Source: Cylicocyclus nassatus
Lineage: Eukaryota > Nematoda > Chromadorea > Rhabditida > Strongylidae
DNA length: 64,000 nucleotides
NCBI GenBank assembly: GCA_958299035.1
Contig: CATQJL010000316.1
Coordinates: 25,521,676-25,585,675, forward strand
Direction of reading: 5' to 3'
The notes below the pieces were generated by a model. That model was not told the DNA's origin. It saw nothing but the letters and a program-made list of their open reading frames with translations, and did no database searches. The position numbers and the translations under genes were made by a program. Below are positions 45,111-55,129 of the stretch, piece by piece; within the stretch, counting starts at the first letter, position 1, and every line of letters begins with the position of its first letter.

Positions 45111-45150
45111 AGACCTCTGAAAAAGACGAGACTGTTGAAACCGTCAGGTC
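45111..45150 (+). ncRNA. Hammerhead-like motif, right PLE terminal repeat
   Basis: Stem I GACCT/AGGTC is fully paired. The core is CTGAAAA (the conserved G is changed to A), stem II GACG/TGTT keeps pairing with G-U, then GAAACCGTC. It is probably inactive because of the core change, but its structure is preserved. Confidence 0.45.
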
Positions 45151-45249
45151 CAATAAAGATCCACCAAAAACCTGGTTTGGCATATCACGGCATATACTGA
45201 CACATTAGAGGGTATCTAAATCCATCATGAAAGAAAACTCTCGGAGTTG

Positions 45250-45336
45250 ATTTGACACATTTTGGTAGCCATTCCAATGAGAGTCATGGTGTGTCAAGCC
45301 TTGACACACCGTGTGCGTCAAGCGGTCGTCAATGTG
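45250..45336. mobile_element. piggyBac-like MITE, right end only
   Basis: Ends GGTCGTCAATGTG directly before TTAA at 45337-45340, as in the TTAA family at 3483-4040. A perfect short palindrome GGTGTGTCAAGCCTTGACAC lies just inside, corresponding in place to the subterminal palindrome of the other copies. The left end was not found. Confidence 0.5.
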
Positions 45337-45599
45337 TTAAACAAACCTTCCTCTGATATGTCATCTTTTGATTGTACAAGTGGGACAACAGAAAAAATTA
45401 CTTTTCTAGAAACCGAGTTATTTTGGCTGACTTTGTCTGCTAGTAAGCACTGGCTTCTCACACAACATAGCTGACTTAGCAAATGAGAGACAATGATTGG
45501 TAACATAGCAAGAACTATGCTAGGAACAATCTGGACATGAGCGAACTGATTTACGTAAGCTAGCATGATAATGCTAGCATAATTCTCATCGGGGTCTAG

Positions 45600-45892
45600 T
45601 CAGCTAGCTTTACCCGCGAGCTCGCTGATACCCAAAATTGGGTTCATCATGGGTATTGAAGAGGGCAGGATTCTCTAGAATCCTTACTGCCATCTGTTTC
45701 TTGCTTCGTCTGTTAGTGTGGGACTATGGACTTCGTCTTACTTTCCATTAGTGTGCCTCAGTAAACTTCTCTGGTTACTAGTCTTAGGTCTGGCTATTTT
45801 TCTACTTTGTTTTGAATGTTTTTCTCTTTTTTATTTACGACACACCTTGAGTGTACTAATAAATAAATAAAAATAAAAATAAAATAATTTTT
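45600..45892 (+). mobile_element. LINE 3' end (5'-truncated)
   Basis: Ends ACACCTTGAGTGTACTAATA followed by AATAAATAAAAATAAA repeats. The LINE at 59000-62400 ends with the same motif ACACCTTGAGTGTA and then AAGATAAAGATAAAA. The shared 3' terminus suggests related jockey/CR1-like families. The start is approximate and no coding frame remains. Confidence 0.6.
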
Positions 45893-45904
45893 GTACAGAT
45901 TTTT

Positions 45905-47265
45905 CGATGAAACCACCGAATTTCAGCAGGCTCGTCTCAGACACAGGTGCGTCAAACGCCAACAAGTCTCCGGATTTTGAAACTTACAAAGATGAATTAT
46001 GGTTTGACAACAATTTTACAAACCAAACGAGCATTAACCGCTTCGGTTTAGCCACTTTCGAAAATTTCGGGTTTACCTTGGGGTGCCTCAGAAAAGTTGA
46101 ATTATGATGATTTTATCCCGGAAAACTAGATGAATCGGAAACAAAAAACGACCTCTAGAAAGAGGAGAAAAAGCTGCATCGAATGGCACCCGAGTCGCTT
46201 GCCGGTTGTTGTTCTGTGAGGTTTGACTTGACTAAATGTGGAGTTTGATGGCATTGAGAAATTGATTGTACAGTCGAGTAGATTTTCTGCTTAGTATAAT
46301 GTCCCTGCAGACGCGACAACGCTGGGGCGTCAATAAATGCCTTGCGAGTTCCCGAGCTAGTGTTTTCCAATGTTTTCTTCGCTTATTTCATGCTTTTTAG
46401 TTGTTTCGTTGCTGATAAAAAGGAAAGGGGTAAGTTAAAGAGTATTTTCTGCTTTCTGAGAAGTTCTATCATCGCATATTCACATACGGATATCCACGTG
46501 GAAGCATTTCGTGTCAGCTTCTTGCCTATTTTTTTTGTCATTTCCTTTTCTTCTGTCACCTCTTCTTTCAAACCTCCTTCTTCCTGTGAGGCGTTTCTTT
46601 GAACGCTAGTTGGCTTATCTTGCAGCAACTTCGGCTTTCATCCATAAGAAATAGCATTTCAATCAAGTACTTCATGTGATAAAGGCAATAAGTCAATCGT
46701 AAAAACCCGCTAGCGTTCAAAGAAGTACCTCACAAGAAGAAAGAGACATTGAGTGACAAAAAAATAGACAAGAAGCTGACGCGAACTGCTTCCACGTGGA
46801 TATCTGTGAATACGCAATGAGAAAACTTCTCAGAAAACAGGGACTACTCTCAGAAACTTACTAACTTACCCCTTTCTTCTTTATCAGCAACGAATCACCT
46901 AAAAAGCATAGAATAAGCAAAGAAAACTTTGGAAAACACTAGCTCGAGAACTTGTCAGGCAATTATTGACGCCCCAGCGTTGTCGCGTCTGCAGGGGCAC
47001 TATATTAATTAGGAAATCTACTCGACTGTAGAAACTCTGAGAAGCAAGCTAAGGAAAAAAAATTACTTTGTGTTTTATAGTGTTTGCTCTATCTACCTGC
47101 CACTTGTACTTTTTCAGAGATTAGGTTCCAAAATTTAGAAAAATAGCCAAACTTGACCATGGCAAAAAGCATGAGTCGCAGATTTTGGTAATTTTTCGAG
47201 AGCTCATTAAACATTATGCAGTGAAGTTAGAACCATTAGAAAGAGAATGAAATGCTCTTGAGGTC
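45905..47265 (+). mobile_element. Mariner-like relic related to 23083-24096
   Basis: Blocks in the same order as the 23-kb element: GATTTTGAA (23476 and 45972), AGAGGAGAAAAAGCTGCATCG (split across a one-base difference), GTTTGCTCTATCTA, AAATAGCCAAACTTG and AGTTAGAA..AGAAAGAGAA. The TIRs are worn. It is interrupted by a Tc1-like MITE at 46271-47028. Confidence 0.6.
46271..47028. mobile_element. Tc1-like foldback MITE
   Basis: Ends are CAGTCGAGTAGATTTTC and GAAATCTACTCGACTG, flanked by TA (46269-46270 and 47029-47030). The arms of about 330 bp include ATTGACGCCCCAGCG/CGCTGGGGCGTCAAT and CCACGTGG. CAGT termini with a TA target are typical of Tc1-like elements. Confidence 0.8.
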
Positions 47266-47653
47266 TTTTGGAAATGTTGATTCCACTAGTAGTGGCGTTC
47301 ATTCGAACAAAGCGACATTACTTTCGGAAAGACCTAATACTTGCAGTGGAGTTTCCCTATGGGTTTATATTACTCGAAAGGTCTTTAGGTGCTGATTTCA
47401 AACAAACTTCCTTATCTACTTATCGGTTCATTGAACAAATCAAGGCATTTGTTTGGCCTCAAATGAAACTGATTTTGGTTGCTTTCTACAGGACTAGGGA
47501 GGCAGGGGTAGCTCTAAAACTATTCCCATCAGTTTTTTTATGTACTGTTGGGGAGCGATGTGTAATGTAGTATTTGCTTTGTATCGTTTATCCTTGTTTT
47601 ATGTTGTGTTTCGACCCCTAGTATCTTGTCATGTTAGATTCAGACTCTTTCCC

Positions 47654-49868
47654 ATGGATTTCCCGCCGTTTTCAGAGAGCTCTCCTAAGTGCCTGGTAAC
47701 TTTTCGCAAGACTAACGTTCTTCAGCTACGATCTGAAACCGGATGCGCCTCCAAAACCTGGCTATTTAGATTTGAGGAGGTAGTATCATCAACGTCGATG
47801 CACGAAAAGGACCGATGCGCTCTGCTGTCTACGAAACTAGACAATGCCGCTCATACCAAGCTGGGAGGACACCTTGCACCGAGATTTCCACTAGAGCCCT
47901 CATTCGAAGAACTAACGAAAGTGTTGACATCGCTGTTCGGCGAAAGGACAACGCTGTTTCGATGCCGATGGAACTGCCTCCACGTCGTGAAAGATCCCTC
48001 AGAGGACATCGATTCGTACGCTGCACGGCTCAACAAGATGCTAGTCGATGCCAAAGCGGACGAAATGAAAAGAGATTCACTGAAATGTCTTCTTTTCGTC
48101 ATGGGATTGCAATCAGCATGCGACTCGCCAATACGTGCCCGACTATTGAGCAAGCTGGACTCCGAGGCCGATACATACAAGCTGCAGCACTTGATCGCCG
48201 ACTACAATGCATATCAATCCGTGCAGAAGGATGCTGCCCTTATTGGAATCCATATGCGTCTGTCCAAGCTGAAATCGTCGCTCCTGTCCGGAAGAAGAAG
48301 CAACGCCACCACTGCCGCAACGTGCCGGACGCTCATCCGATAGCAAAGACACGCCTGGACGTTCTCGCCGTGATGTGCTACACCTGTGGAAATAAAGGAC
48401 ACTGGGCCAACAACTGCTCGTCAAGGAACCGACCGGTCCGCCGTTCCCTGAAAAACTTGTAAAGCTGAACGTCCTGAACTCCCAACGTGAGAATGCAACT
48501 CGACACCGGTGCCGACGTATCGACAACCAGCTGTAGGTCGTGGATAGACTAGGATCGCCAGCTCTGAAGGCCCGCCTGCGGAATTGACAGCTGCAAATGG
48601 ATAATCGCTGATCGAAGAGTTCACGAGATGCCGTTTACATGCAATGGATTCGATGGCAATGGATTATTTTATGTCACCAAGGACCTGTGTTTGCTGGGAA
48701 TGGGCATGCTTCAACAGCTGCCGCCCTTCCAGAACGCTTTCTCTGCCGTTTGCTATGTCGTGGATGCCTCTTGGCCACTGGACGAACGCCTCGCAGCTGA
48801 GTTTCCAGAAGTCTTCAAGGATGAGCTGGGACATGTCAACAAATATAAAGCTCACGTTATGCTGAAGAAGGACGCCACGCCCATCTACGTGCCGAAACGA
48901 AAAGTGCCGTTTGCCGTAAAGCCTCTCGTCAACGCGGAGTTAGACCGCCTCGTCACTACTGGAGTACTATCACCAGTTAGTTACTCACAATGGGCCGCTC
49001 CCATTCCAGTCAAGAAGAGGAATGGAGCAGTGCGCATATGTGCTGACTATTCTATCGGACTGAACAACGCGTTGGAGCTGAACAGACACCCGCTGTCCAC
49101 TGCTGAGGAAGTCTTCACCAAGCTGAATGGAGTAACGGTCTTTACGAATATCGATCTGCGTGACGCTTACCTGCAAGTGGAAATGGACGAAGAAAGCAAG
49201 GAGTTGCGGACCACCAACACGTCGAGAGGACTTTTCCGCTACAACCGCTTACCATTTGGTGTGAAGAGTGCTCCACAAATCTTCCAATCGCTGATGAGCA
49301 ATGTCACTGCCGACATCAACGCAGCAATTGCTTACTTGAACGATGTTGCGGTCACCGGAAGGACTTGTGAGGAACACGACGCAAACGTCTTTGAGCCATT
49401 CCAACGCCTTCAAGACTACAATGCGTGTTCGCCGTGAGAAGTGCCAGTTTGCTAAACCCAGCATTACATTTCTCGGATATATCGTCGATGCGGAAGGAAG
49501 AGGCCCTGATCCTGAGAGAGTTGCTGCTATCGCCTATATGCCGCCGCCCCAAGATGTGAAGCAGCTCGAATCGTACCTTGGGATGGTTTCGTTCTACTCG
49601 TCTTTCGTGCCAAGGATGCGTTCGCTTCGCGGACCATTGGATGCCTTGAAGAGGAAAGACACACCGTTTGTCTGGAGTAAGAAGTGCCAGGAAGCCTTCG
49701 ACCGCTTTCGCGAAGTCCTGACCTCGGATCTTCTGCTGTGTCACTACGACCCGAAGAAGCCGATCATCGTTGCCGCTGAGCAAGCAACTATGGTATCGGA
49801 GCCGTGATTTCTCACCGATACCCAGATGGACCGGAAAAGGCCGTATGCCATGCAAGTCGTGCCCTCCC
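47654..49868 (+). pseudogene. Ty3/Gypsy-type gag-pol relic
   Basis: Gag-like frame 47654-48343 (MDFPPFSESSPKCLVTFRKT). Zinc knuckle CYTCGNKGHWANNC (C-x2-C-x4-H-x4-C) at 48376-48417 in another frame. Protease motif LDTGADVS near 48499-48522. RT 48628-49437 with FTNIDLRDAYLQVEMDE (about 49140) and YLND at 49333-49344 where YLDD or a similar acidic pair is expected. After a frameshift follow the thumb/connection (FLGYIVDAEGRGPDP) and the start of RNase H ([18 protein letters not shown]). It stops at about 49868 with no integrase and no LTR seen. Frameshifts, stops and the D-to-N change make it inactive. More GC-rich than the flanks. Confidence 0.85.
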
Positions 49869-49872
49869 CGAG

Positions 49873-50116
49873 AATCATGGCACAACACGTTCAAGAAAGT
49901 TAACAGACATTCTCGACTTCAATGTTCTACTTCTGGGCCTTTTCATAACAAACCAAATCATGGCTTCTGAAGCGAAGAACAAACTCGGATCTCGAAGATA
50001 GTGTTACGTTCTTCCAAAAGTATTCGCTGCAAATTGGATTTTCGGAAAATCTTGATTGCATTTTATACAACTTTTTATCCTTTTTTGAATGATCATGAGC
50101 GCATTGTAGTTTGAAC
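49873..50116. repeat. Dispersed repeat, second copy of 400-646
   Basis: Begins GAGAATCATGGCACAACACG right at the end of the Gypsy relic. See 400-646. Confidence 0.6.
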
Positions 50117-50204
50117 TCCTTTGGCCTAGTGAAAAAGAAACAAAATTTAGGGGCATGTCGAGATTTGGCGTTCTCATGAAGTCGAACGAGTCGATGAACG
50201 CAAG

Positions 50205-50646
50205 AGCTGCTGGGGACGACCGTCAATGACTAAAGAGTCCAAAGCTCAAATTCCGCCGAGACTTTACATAGTAAGGTTATTTGAACTGCGAACGTGAACA
50301 TCACATTCATTTGTTGAATCAACGCCATTGTTTTGGGTGAGACCCCATATCATACACTTAGAGTAATCCTACAAAAAAGCTCTTATCACCCAATTTTTTA
50401 TCGTTTTCGTGATCGGCATGTCGGATAACACCCCTATGCCAAGTTTCAGCCAAATTCGTCAAACTTTGAATTTTCCCCTTCATACCATGCACCGTAACCC
50501 TCACTGAGACGTCGAATTTGGTTGGACAGCAGCTGCGCTTGTAGCGTACGTGAAAACCAACGCAGTGGCAAAATTTGAATGCGCCACGTTGAGTGAGAGG
50601 GAAGTTATGAGACCAGTTGCAAAACTTAGTTTCCAACCTAATATAT
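50205..50646 (+). repeat. MITE-like repeat, third copy
   Basis: Homologous to 13888-14345 and 5343-5800, but more diverged (about 75-80% by eye). Ends TTGCAAAACTTAGTTTCCAA then CCTAATAT. Confidence 0.65.
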
Positions 50647-50650
50647 CTCA

Positions 50651-51113
50651 CAAGGGAAAGATACTAACTTAGATTCGCCTTCTGAGATGAGACACATATA
50701 TTTGGAATCACCTTTGAATGTTGATTCTAAGTATGCTGTTCCTAGCTGCCTAGCTTTATTCCGAAGCGAGTCATGGTCTCTTTCCTATGCAAAGTTTGCG
50801 TGCTCCTTGACCGGCTAATGCTACGGTGTCGACGTCTAGATGGTTTTGCAATTGTATAATGCTCCCTTTCAAGATCGAAGGATTTGATCTGATGCTAGTT
50901 TAACATCCTGGCACTTCTTTTTGAGCAGATTCTAATCTACACGCCGTCTTATGACATTCACAATTTGTTAATTACTCACAACAACAACCCCATAACTCGC
51001 TTTGGAATAACGTTAAGCAGTTAGGAAAACAGCATACTTAGACATTCAAAGCTGATTCCAAATGTATGTGTCTTATCTCAAAAGGTGAATCTAAGTCAGT
51101 ACCCTTCCCTTGT
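50651..51113. mobile_element. Foldback MITE with CAAGG ends, TCA target
   Basis: 463 bp. Ends CAAGGGAAAGATACTAACTT and complementary ...AGTCAGTACCCTTCCCTTG. Flanked by TCA (50648-50650 and 51114-51116). Arms include AGCATACTTAG and GATTCCAAATGTATGTG. The unoccupied site TCA-GAGCTTTCTTTGCC is preserved at 1169-1186. A 464-bp element with CAAGG ends and TTA duplication is at 57379-57842. Confidence 0.8.
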
Positions 51114-52009
51114 CAGAGCTTTCTTTGCCAAAACGTACCATGCCATAAACGTAGCTCCGAAATTCATCACAAACAAGAAATTGGGAGTTGCTCAACCTGC
51201 CAGAAGATCATCCAGAAATGAGGAATTTATCCGGAAATATTTTTGCCGTGGTGAACAAGCAGAAATAACACCTGTTATACTTCTTACTACTCATATGCGG
51301 AACAAAGGAAGGAGCATGTAGACGATTAATGAACAACGAAAGCTGGAAGAAAGTGTAAGCAAATTTGCGCTGTTATGCTAACATCAAATTTCCACTTTGT
51401 AGAAAACTCCAGAGACTTTTAAGGGAACAAAAGCCAGCATCCAAAACTTACGACAATGAACCGCTACACTGCCGCACGCAGGAATTCACAACAGGTTGCT
51501 TCGAGCAGTGAAAAAACGGCTAGGGTTACTGTCTTAGGAGACCTTCATATATCATCCAATGCTATAGATCTCTTAAGCCTGGGTCCAAGCTTTGCACCCT
51601 CACAAAACATTGACTAAAAGATCAGCTAAGAATAAGAATAAGAGCCAAACAAATTAGATCGATACCCTGATCAGCAGAAAATTATTACCTTTTGTCCCTT
51701 TTCCATCATTTTTTAAAATAAAAAACCCGAGCCCTGCTACGCAGCAGATCTCAAGTTTCGTATATTTTCTTCTGGCGTATTCATTGTCCTGAACAAATAC
51801 AGGAAAAAATAGACAATTCATTTAACTCGCGCGCAATGGCAATGTTTCAGAGGTCTTTGTAAGATGATTGACAGTAGTAGTACCCGTTTATCTGTTAGCA
51901 TAAAGGATGGGGAGTTTGTCGTAACGTTTCAAACATTAGATCTTGAGATCACAAAGCTTCATCTCTAAGACACTAGAGTATACCGTCGCGTAACTGAGAA
52001 AGAGTTTAC

Positions 52010-52216
52010 AGTCTGCCCCAATCGGGATCAGGCCGAACCGTTGGCTGAATTTGCGCGCTCGCAGCGCTAGGGGTTTGCGCTGCATACGCGCGCTGTCGCA
52101 GAGAGCGAAGAGATTGAGGAGAGAGCAGACTAGCTAGACGCAGAAGTGGCGCGAAACCCTCGCGACGCGCACTCCCGCCAAGCCAATTTTGGCCTGGTTA
52201 GGATTGGGGCAGACTG
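52010..52216. mobile_element. Tc1-like MITE, 207 bp
   Basis: Perfect 15-bp ends CAGTCTGCCCCAATC and GATTGGGGCAGACTG, flanked by TA (52008-52009 and 52217-52218). Interior is GC-rich (GCGCGCTCGCAGCGC). The related PLE at 18295-19095 lacks it: GTTTATCTCTCACTATAAAC there versus GTTTA[element]TATGTCGAAGTATAAAC here. Confidence 0.9.
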
Positions 52217-52598
52217 TATGTCGAAGTATAAACGTCTAAATCATGTCCGGGTAACGCTTGGAAAGGAAGCTGGTCTCAATGAACGATGTCTAAACAGGTT
52301 CAAGCTCAAACATCCAGCTTTTCCCGTTTTTGCAGTTTGATCAAAACGCATAAGCTTTTCTCTTGCGATGCACGTTGCGCACTTGCCACAGAATATAAGA
52401 TCCTGCCAATTATCAGTTGCATCAACGCTCCAACTATTCTTGTATAATTACATCAACTCAGTCCGAGATAGACGAGTGTTTGAACTGTTAAATCGACAAT
52501 CTCAGTACATAAAATTCATCGGAGAGAGACCAAACGAAGATTAGTTGCCCTATCTCAACACCCAACTAATGTTGGCCGGTGATACGATATATATAAAA

Positions 52599-53313
52599 CC
52601 AGTGCGTCACCTCTGCTTCGCAGAGGCTCGCACTAGTCTTACTTTATATGCTTTACTTATTCTCGCCTAATGATGTCTTTGAAACTCACCGTGCAATGAC
52701 GACTACCACGAATGAAATGTAAACAACTACTCATTTTAAAGGGTTTTTATGTGAGATCGGTAATTTCGCGTGGATGGAACTTAGAGCAGGAGCAAATGCA
52801 AATTCGATTAGGTTTTTAAACTTCTTTTGGCTTGGTAGTCGCCATAAGGACAACAATTACCGTGAGCTACATTTCTATGCAAAAATCCTCTCAAATGGTC
52901 AGGTAAAGCTACGGCGGATTGACCATTTGCGCAACCATTTCTTTTTGGCGTCGTTCTGGTATAGTAGTAGAACATTTGGTCTTTTTCGCCTAAAGTCCAT
53001 GTCTTGCACCAAGTCTTGTCTTGCAGTCAACATGACTCATCCACAACTTTGCAAAAAGCTTTGATACAGACCCAATTTTGCGGGCCAGAAGCCAAGTGGA
53101 TCCGTCTGACTCGCAAATTCTGATGGAACCACCCAACGAATCTGCTCGTGATTTCGTATGGTGGAGTTCCACGCTGGTAGCATGCGCTGTGCAAAATTTG
53201 GGCTCAGGACATTGGCTGGAACTCGCTCTATGAATTTCGTTACAGACAGACAGACAGGCATGCACACACACAAAGTCACGTAAACACCCTTAACCCGTTA
53301 TTATAAGTTATGA
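52599..53313 (-). mobile_element. Non-autonomous Helitron, best copy
   Basis: Minus strand: starts TCATAACTTATAATAACGGG, ends hairpin CCTCTGC-GAA-GCAGAGG, TGACGCA, CTGG, with A before TC and T after CTGG and no target duplication. Excision rejoins PLE codons ...ATATATAAAA and TGGTATCGCAAA (IYIK-WYRK), which is exactly the conserved PLE order. All four Helitron hallmarks (TC, CTRR, 3' hairpin, insertion between A and T) are met. No Rep/helicase, so non-autonomous. It contains a CAGACAGACAGACAGGCATG tract. Confidence 0.85.
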
Positions 53314-54639
53314 TGGTATCGCAAAGACAGCTGCAAAAACATCATTTAGCACGCCAAGTTCGCCCACCCGACTGCCGTTGAGCACGCTATCTTGCGTAAT
53401 ATATTCTGGACGGCAAATAACATCTGAGTGGCAAAAATGAGCGACTGGAGTATCGAATGCTGGCGCCCGCAATAGCAGCCTCGAACGGCTACTGTTCAGC
53501 CAAGTCTACACACATCTGAAGGACAACTGCAAAATTTGATGAGAGATCTAACATGATCTCTCTCTGCTTTCCATTCGTCTCAAACAGAGTAACACACGCG
53601 ATACGGAATTGTTTGGTGCAAGCGCAGCTGAAACGTAATGTCGTTCTCGTTGATATACCGCGAAATAACATCAGAAAGCAACTCGTGCGTAATAGATTTA
53701 TAATACCACCTGCACCTTTCTATGCTGGATTATTTGCCCTTACGGAAAGGGGGGGGGTATGCAAGAACTAGAGCATCGGGCTTGAATGCCAAGACTGCCA
53801 CGCTACATATGGGCGAGACCGGGCGTTCCCTCTATATACGCGTAAACGAACAACTGGTGAGTAAAAAACGAAAAAGCAAAACAGCCTCGTTGGAAAACAC
53901 ACAAAAGTTGATCACTGCGGCAATGATTTCAATGTGAAGTGTACGGTCTTAGGTTTAGAAAGTAAAATATTCGCTAGTAAAGCGTTAGAATCGTCATTTA
54001 TTCTATCAAGGGAACCCAAAATGAATGGCAAAAATGAACAAGTCTCTATCACAGGTGGTTTCATGCCGTACCTACCGTTACTGCCAGTTACAACGTCCAC
54101 ATTACATAAGCAAATCCCTAGTAAGACTGCATTTATACTACCATCATCTGTGCGGAAAAGCTAGGCACTGCCGCCGCAGCGGTTGTCAGCGGTGATCCTT
54201 GATGAGTTATTTGTGAACTGAAGGCTCGTTGATATTCACATAAGATGAATAGAATCTTCAAACAAAGAAAAGGTTTGTCCGTGAAGAGCGTGAGATAAAG
54301 GTGAATGAATTAACTTCCAGGCCTCTGGAGAAAGAATTGATGCCGAAAAATGTTAGGCCCAATAAAGTATACATATCAAACCTGTTAGCTCTGAGATATG
54401 GACGACTTATTTTGAGTTGAGAGTTGCAGTGCCTCAAAAATGAGCTCAAGGTGACGCTGTTGCACACTTGAAAATCGTTAAAATCATTCATTTTCAAGGT
54501 GAAAGCCACTCAAATGACTCGCTCCGCACGCAGAAAGAGTTGAAAGCGCTCAGTACCTTCGAAACATGGAAGTAAAGCGTAGTTATCTCTAACTCAGCTA
54601 AGCCCTTTCAGAACAAATCACAAAACACTTGGAGCTAAA

Positions 54640-54730
54640 GCTCGGCACAGGTGGCTTACAAGCAAGCTGGATATCGTTTTTTTTAAATCAAAAAGCAAAG
54701 GGGTTTCGTTTTAGCGGCCGAAAAGACACA
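54640..54730 (+). repeat. Dispersed repeat fragment shared with 37480-37590
   Basis: AGCTCGGCACAGGTGGCTTA, GCAAGCTGGATATCG and AAAAGCAAAGGGGT match blocks at 37484-37560. Class unknown. Confidence 0.45.
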
Positions 54731-55019
54731 AAATTTGCGACGTTTTTTTGATTCGACGTTTCCTTTGTTGAGAGACTTTTTAAGGATTATGGTCTGGATC
54801 AAAGAGACTTCATAAAAATTTGCAAAATTCAAGGAGGACTTCGTTTTTTGCATTTTCATTTAGCCACCTCGTATCGAGCCCTACTTAGAGCATACGTGCG
54901 ATAAGGTGAGAATGACTCAGAGTGAAGGGGATCACAGTGGTCGCAGCTTCTCCAGGGTGAAGGGTGTTTCACCTGATCGAAAAATTGTAAAATGTCGACC
55001 GAGGGGTTGGGTGAAGTGT

Positions 55020-55120
55020 GGGTGAAACTCTGATAATGGGAGTTCTTAGGTGGAGGCTTTTTTCCCATTGTAAAAGAACGTCTACTTGAGAACTCCCATT
55101 ATAAGAGTCTCACCCAAGAT
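55020..55120. repeat. Foldback fragment (CTCACCC family)
   Basis: GGGTGAAACTCTGATAATGG, GAGTTCTTAGGTGGA and the complement TCTACTTGAGAACTCCCATT, ATAAGAGTCTCACCC. Related to the larger palindrome at 56340-56880. Confidence 0.7.
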
Positions 55121-55129
55121 CAAGCGTGG

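Larger units (their letters stand above)
43119..45203 (+). mobile_element. Penelope-like element with inverted terminal repeats, internally deleted
   Basis: Inverted terminal repeats of about 250 bp (43119-43370 and 44950-45203) begin GTGTCAGTATATGCCGTGAT. Coding parts between them, in several frames: TARVTVLGNI...CFSLGPSFSP (43490-43560), SLFADTKFRALSLAIFD, ISISDKGGEFIVMPQALDRE, AGLDERLVSRSKLENPNCP, SFDVSFLYTNVHNDEALQA (RT), then a jump at about 44505 to the GIY-YIG endonuclease (CLICQDCYIGETGRML, 44585-44640) and the end SISSDLVPYLSLCDL. The RT palm with the YxDD site is deleted at 44505. PLEs encode an RT fused to a C-terminal GIY-YIG nuclease; this copy cannot be autonomous. Confidence 0.85.
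51114..54170 (+). pseudogene. Penelope-like element, interrupted relic
   Basis: Segments in order: 5' part 51114-51350, ARVTVLGDLHIS and LLSLGPSFAPSQN (51520-51615), SISIKDGEFVV-like (51890-51920), then after a MITE KRLNHVRVTLGKEAGLNERC (52225 onward), KTHK-type region (52345), YINSVRDRR...WLPYLNTQL (52450-52570), a Helitron, YRKDSCKNII (53314 onward), then GIY-YIG part MGETGRSLYIRVNEQL (53810-53860) and LPYLPLLPVTT near 54070-54090. Much of the RT palm is missing. Clearly dead; broken by insertions at 52010 and 52599. Confidence 0.75.

Noticed and set aside
47268..47570. 100-codon open frame upstream of the Gypsy gag as a gene
   Set aside because: No similarity or context; it lies at the edge of a mariner relic and the Gypsy element.
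49870..50230. Integrase or 3' LTR of the Gypsy element
   Set aside because: The sequence after 49873 is a dispersed repeat also found at 400-646 without any Gypsy sequence. No HHCC, DDE or LTR pair was seen.
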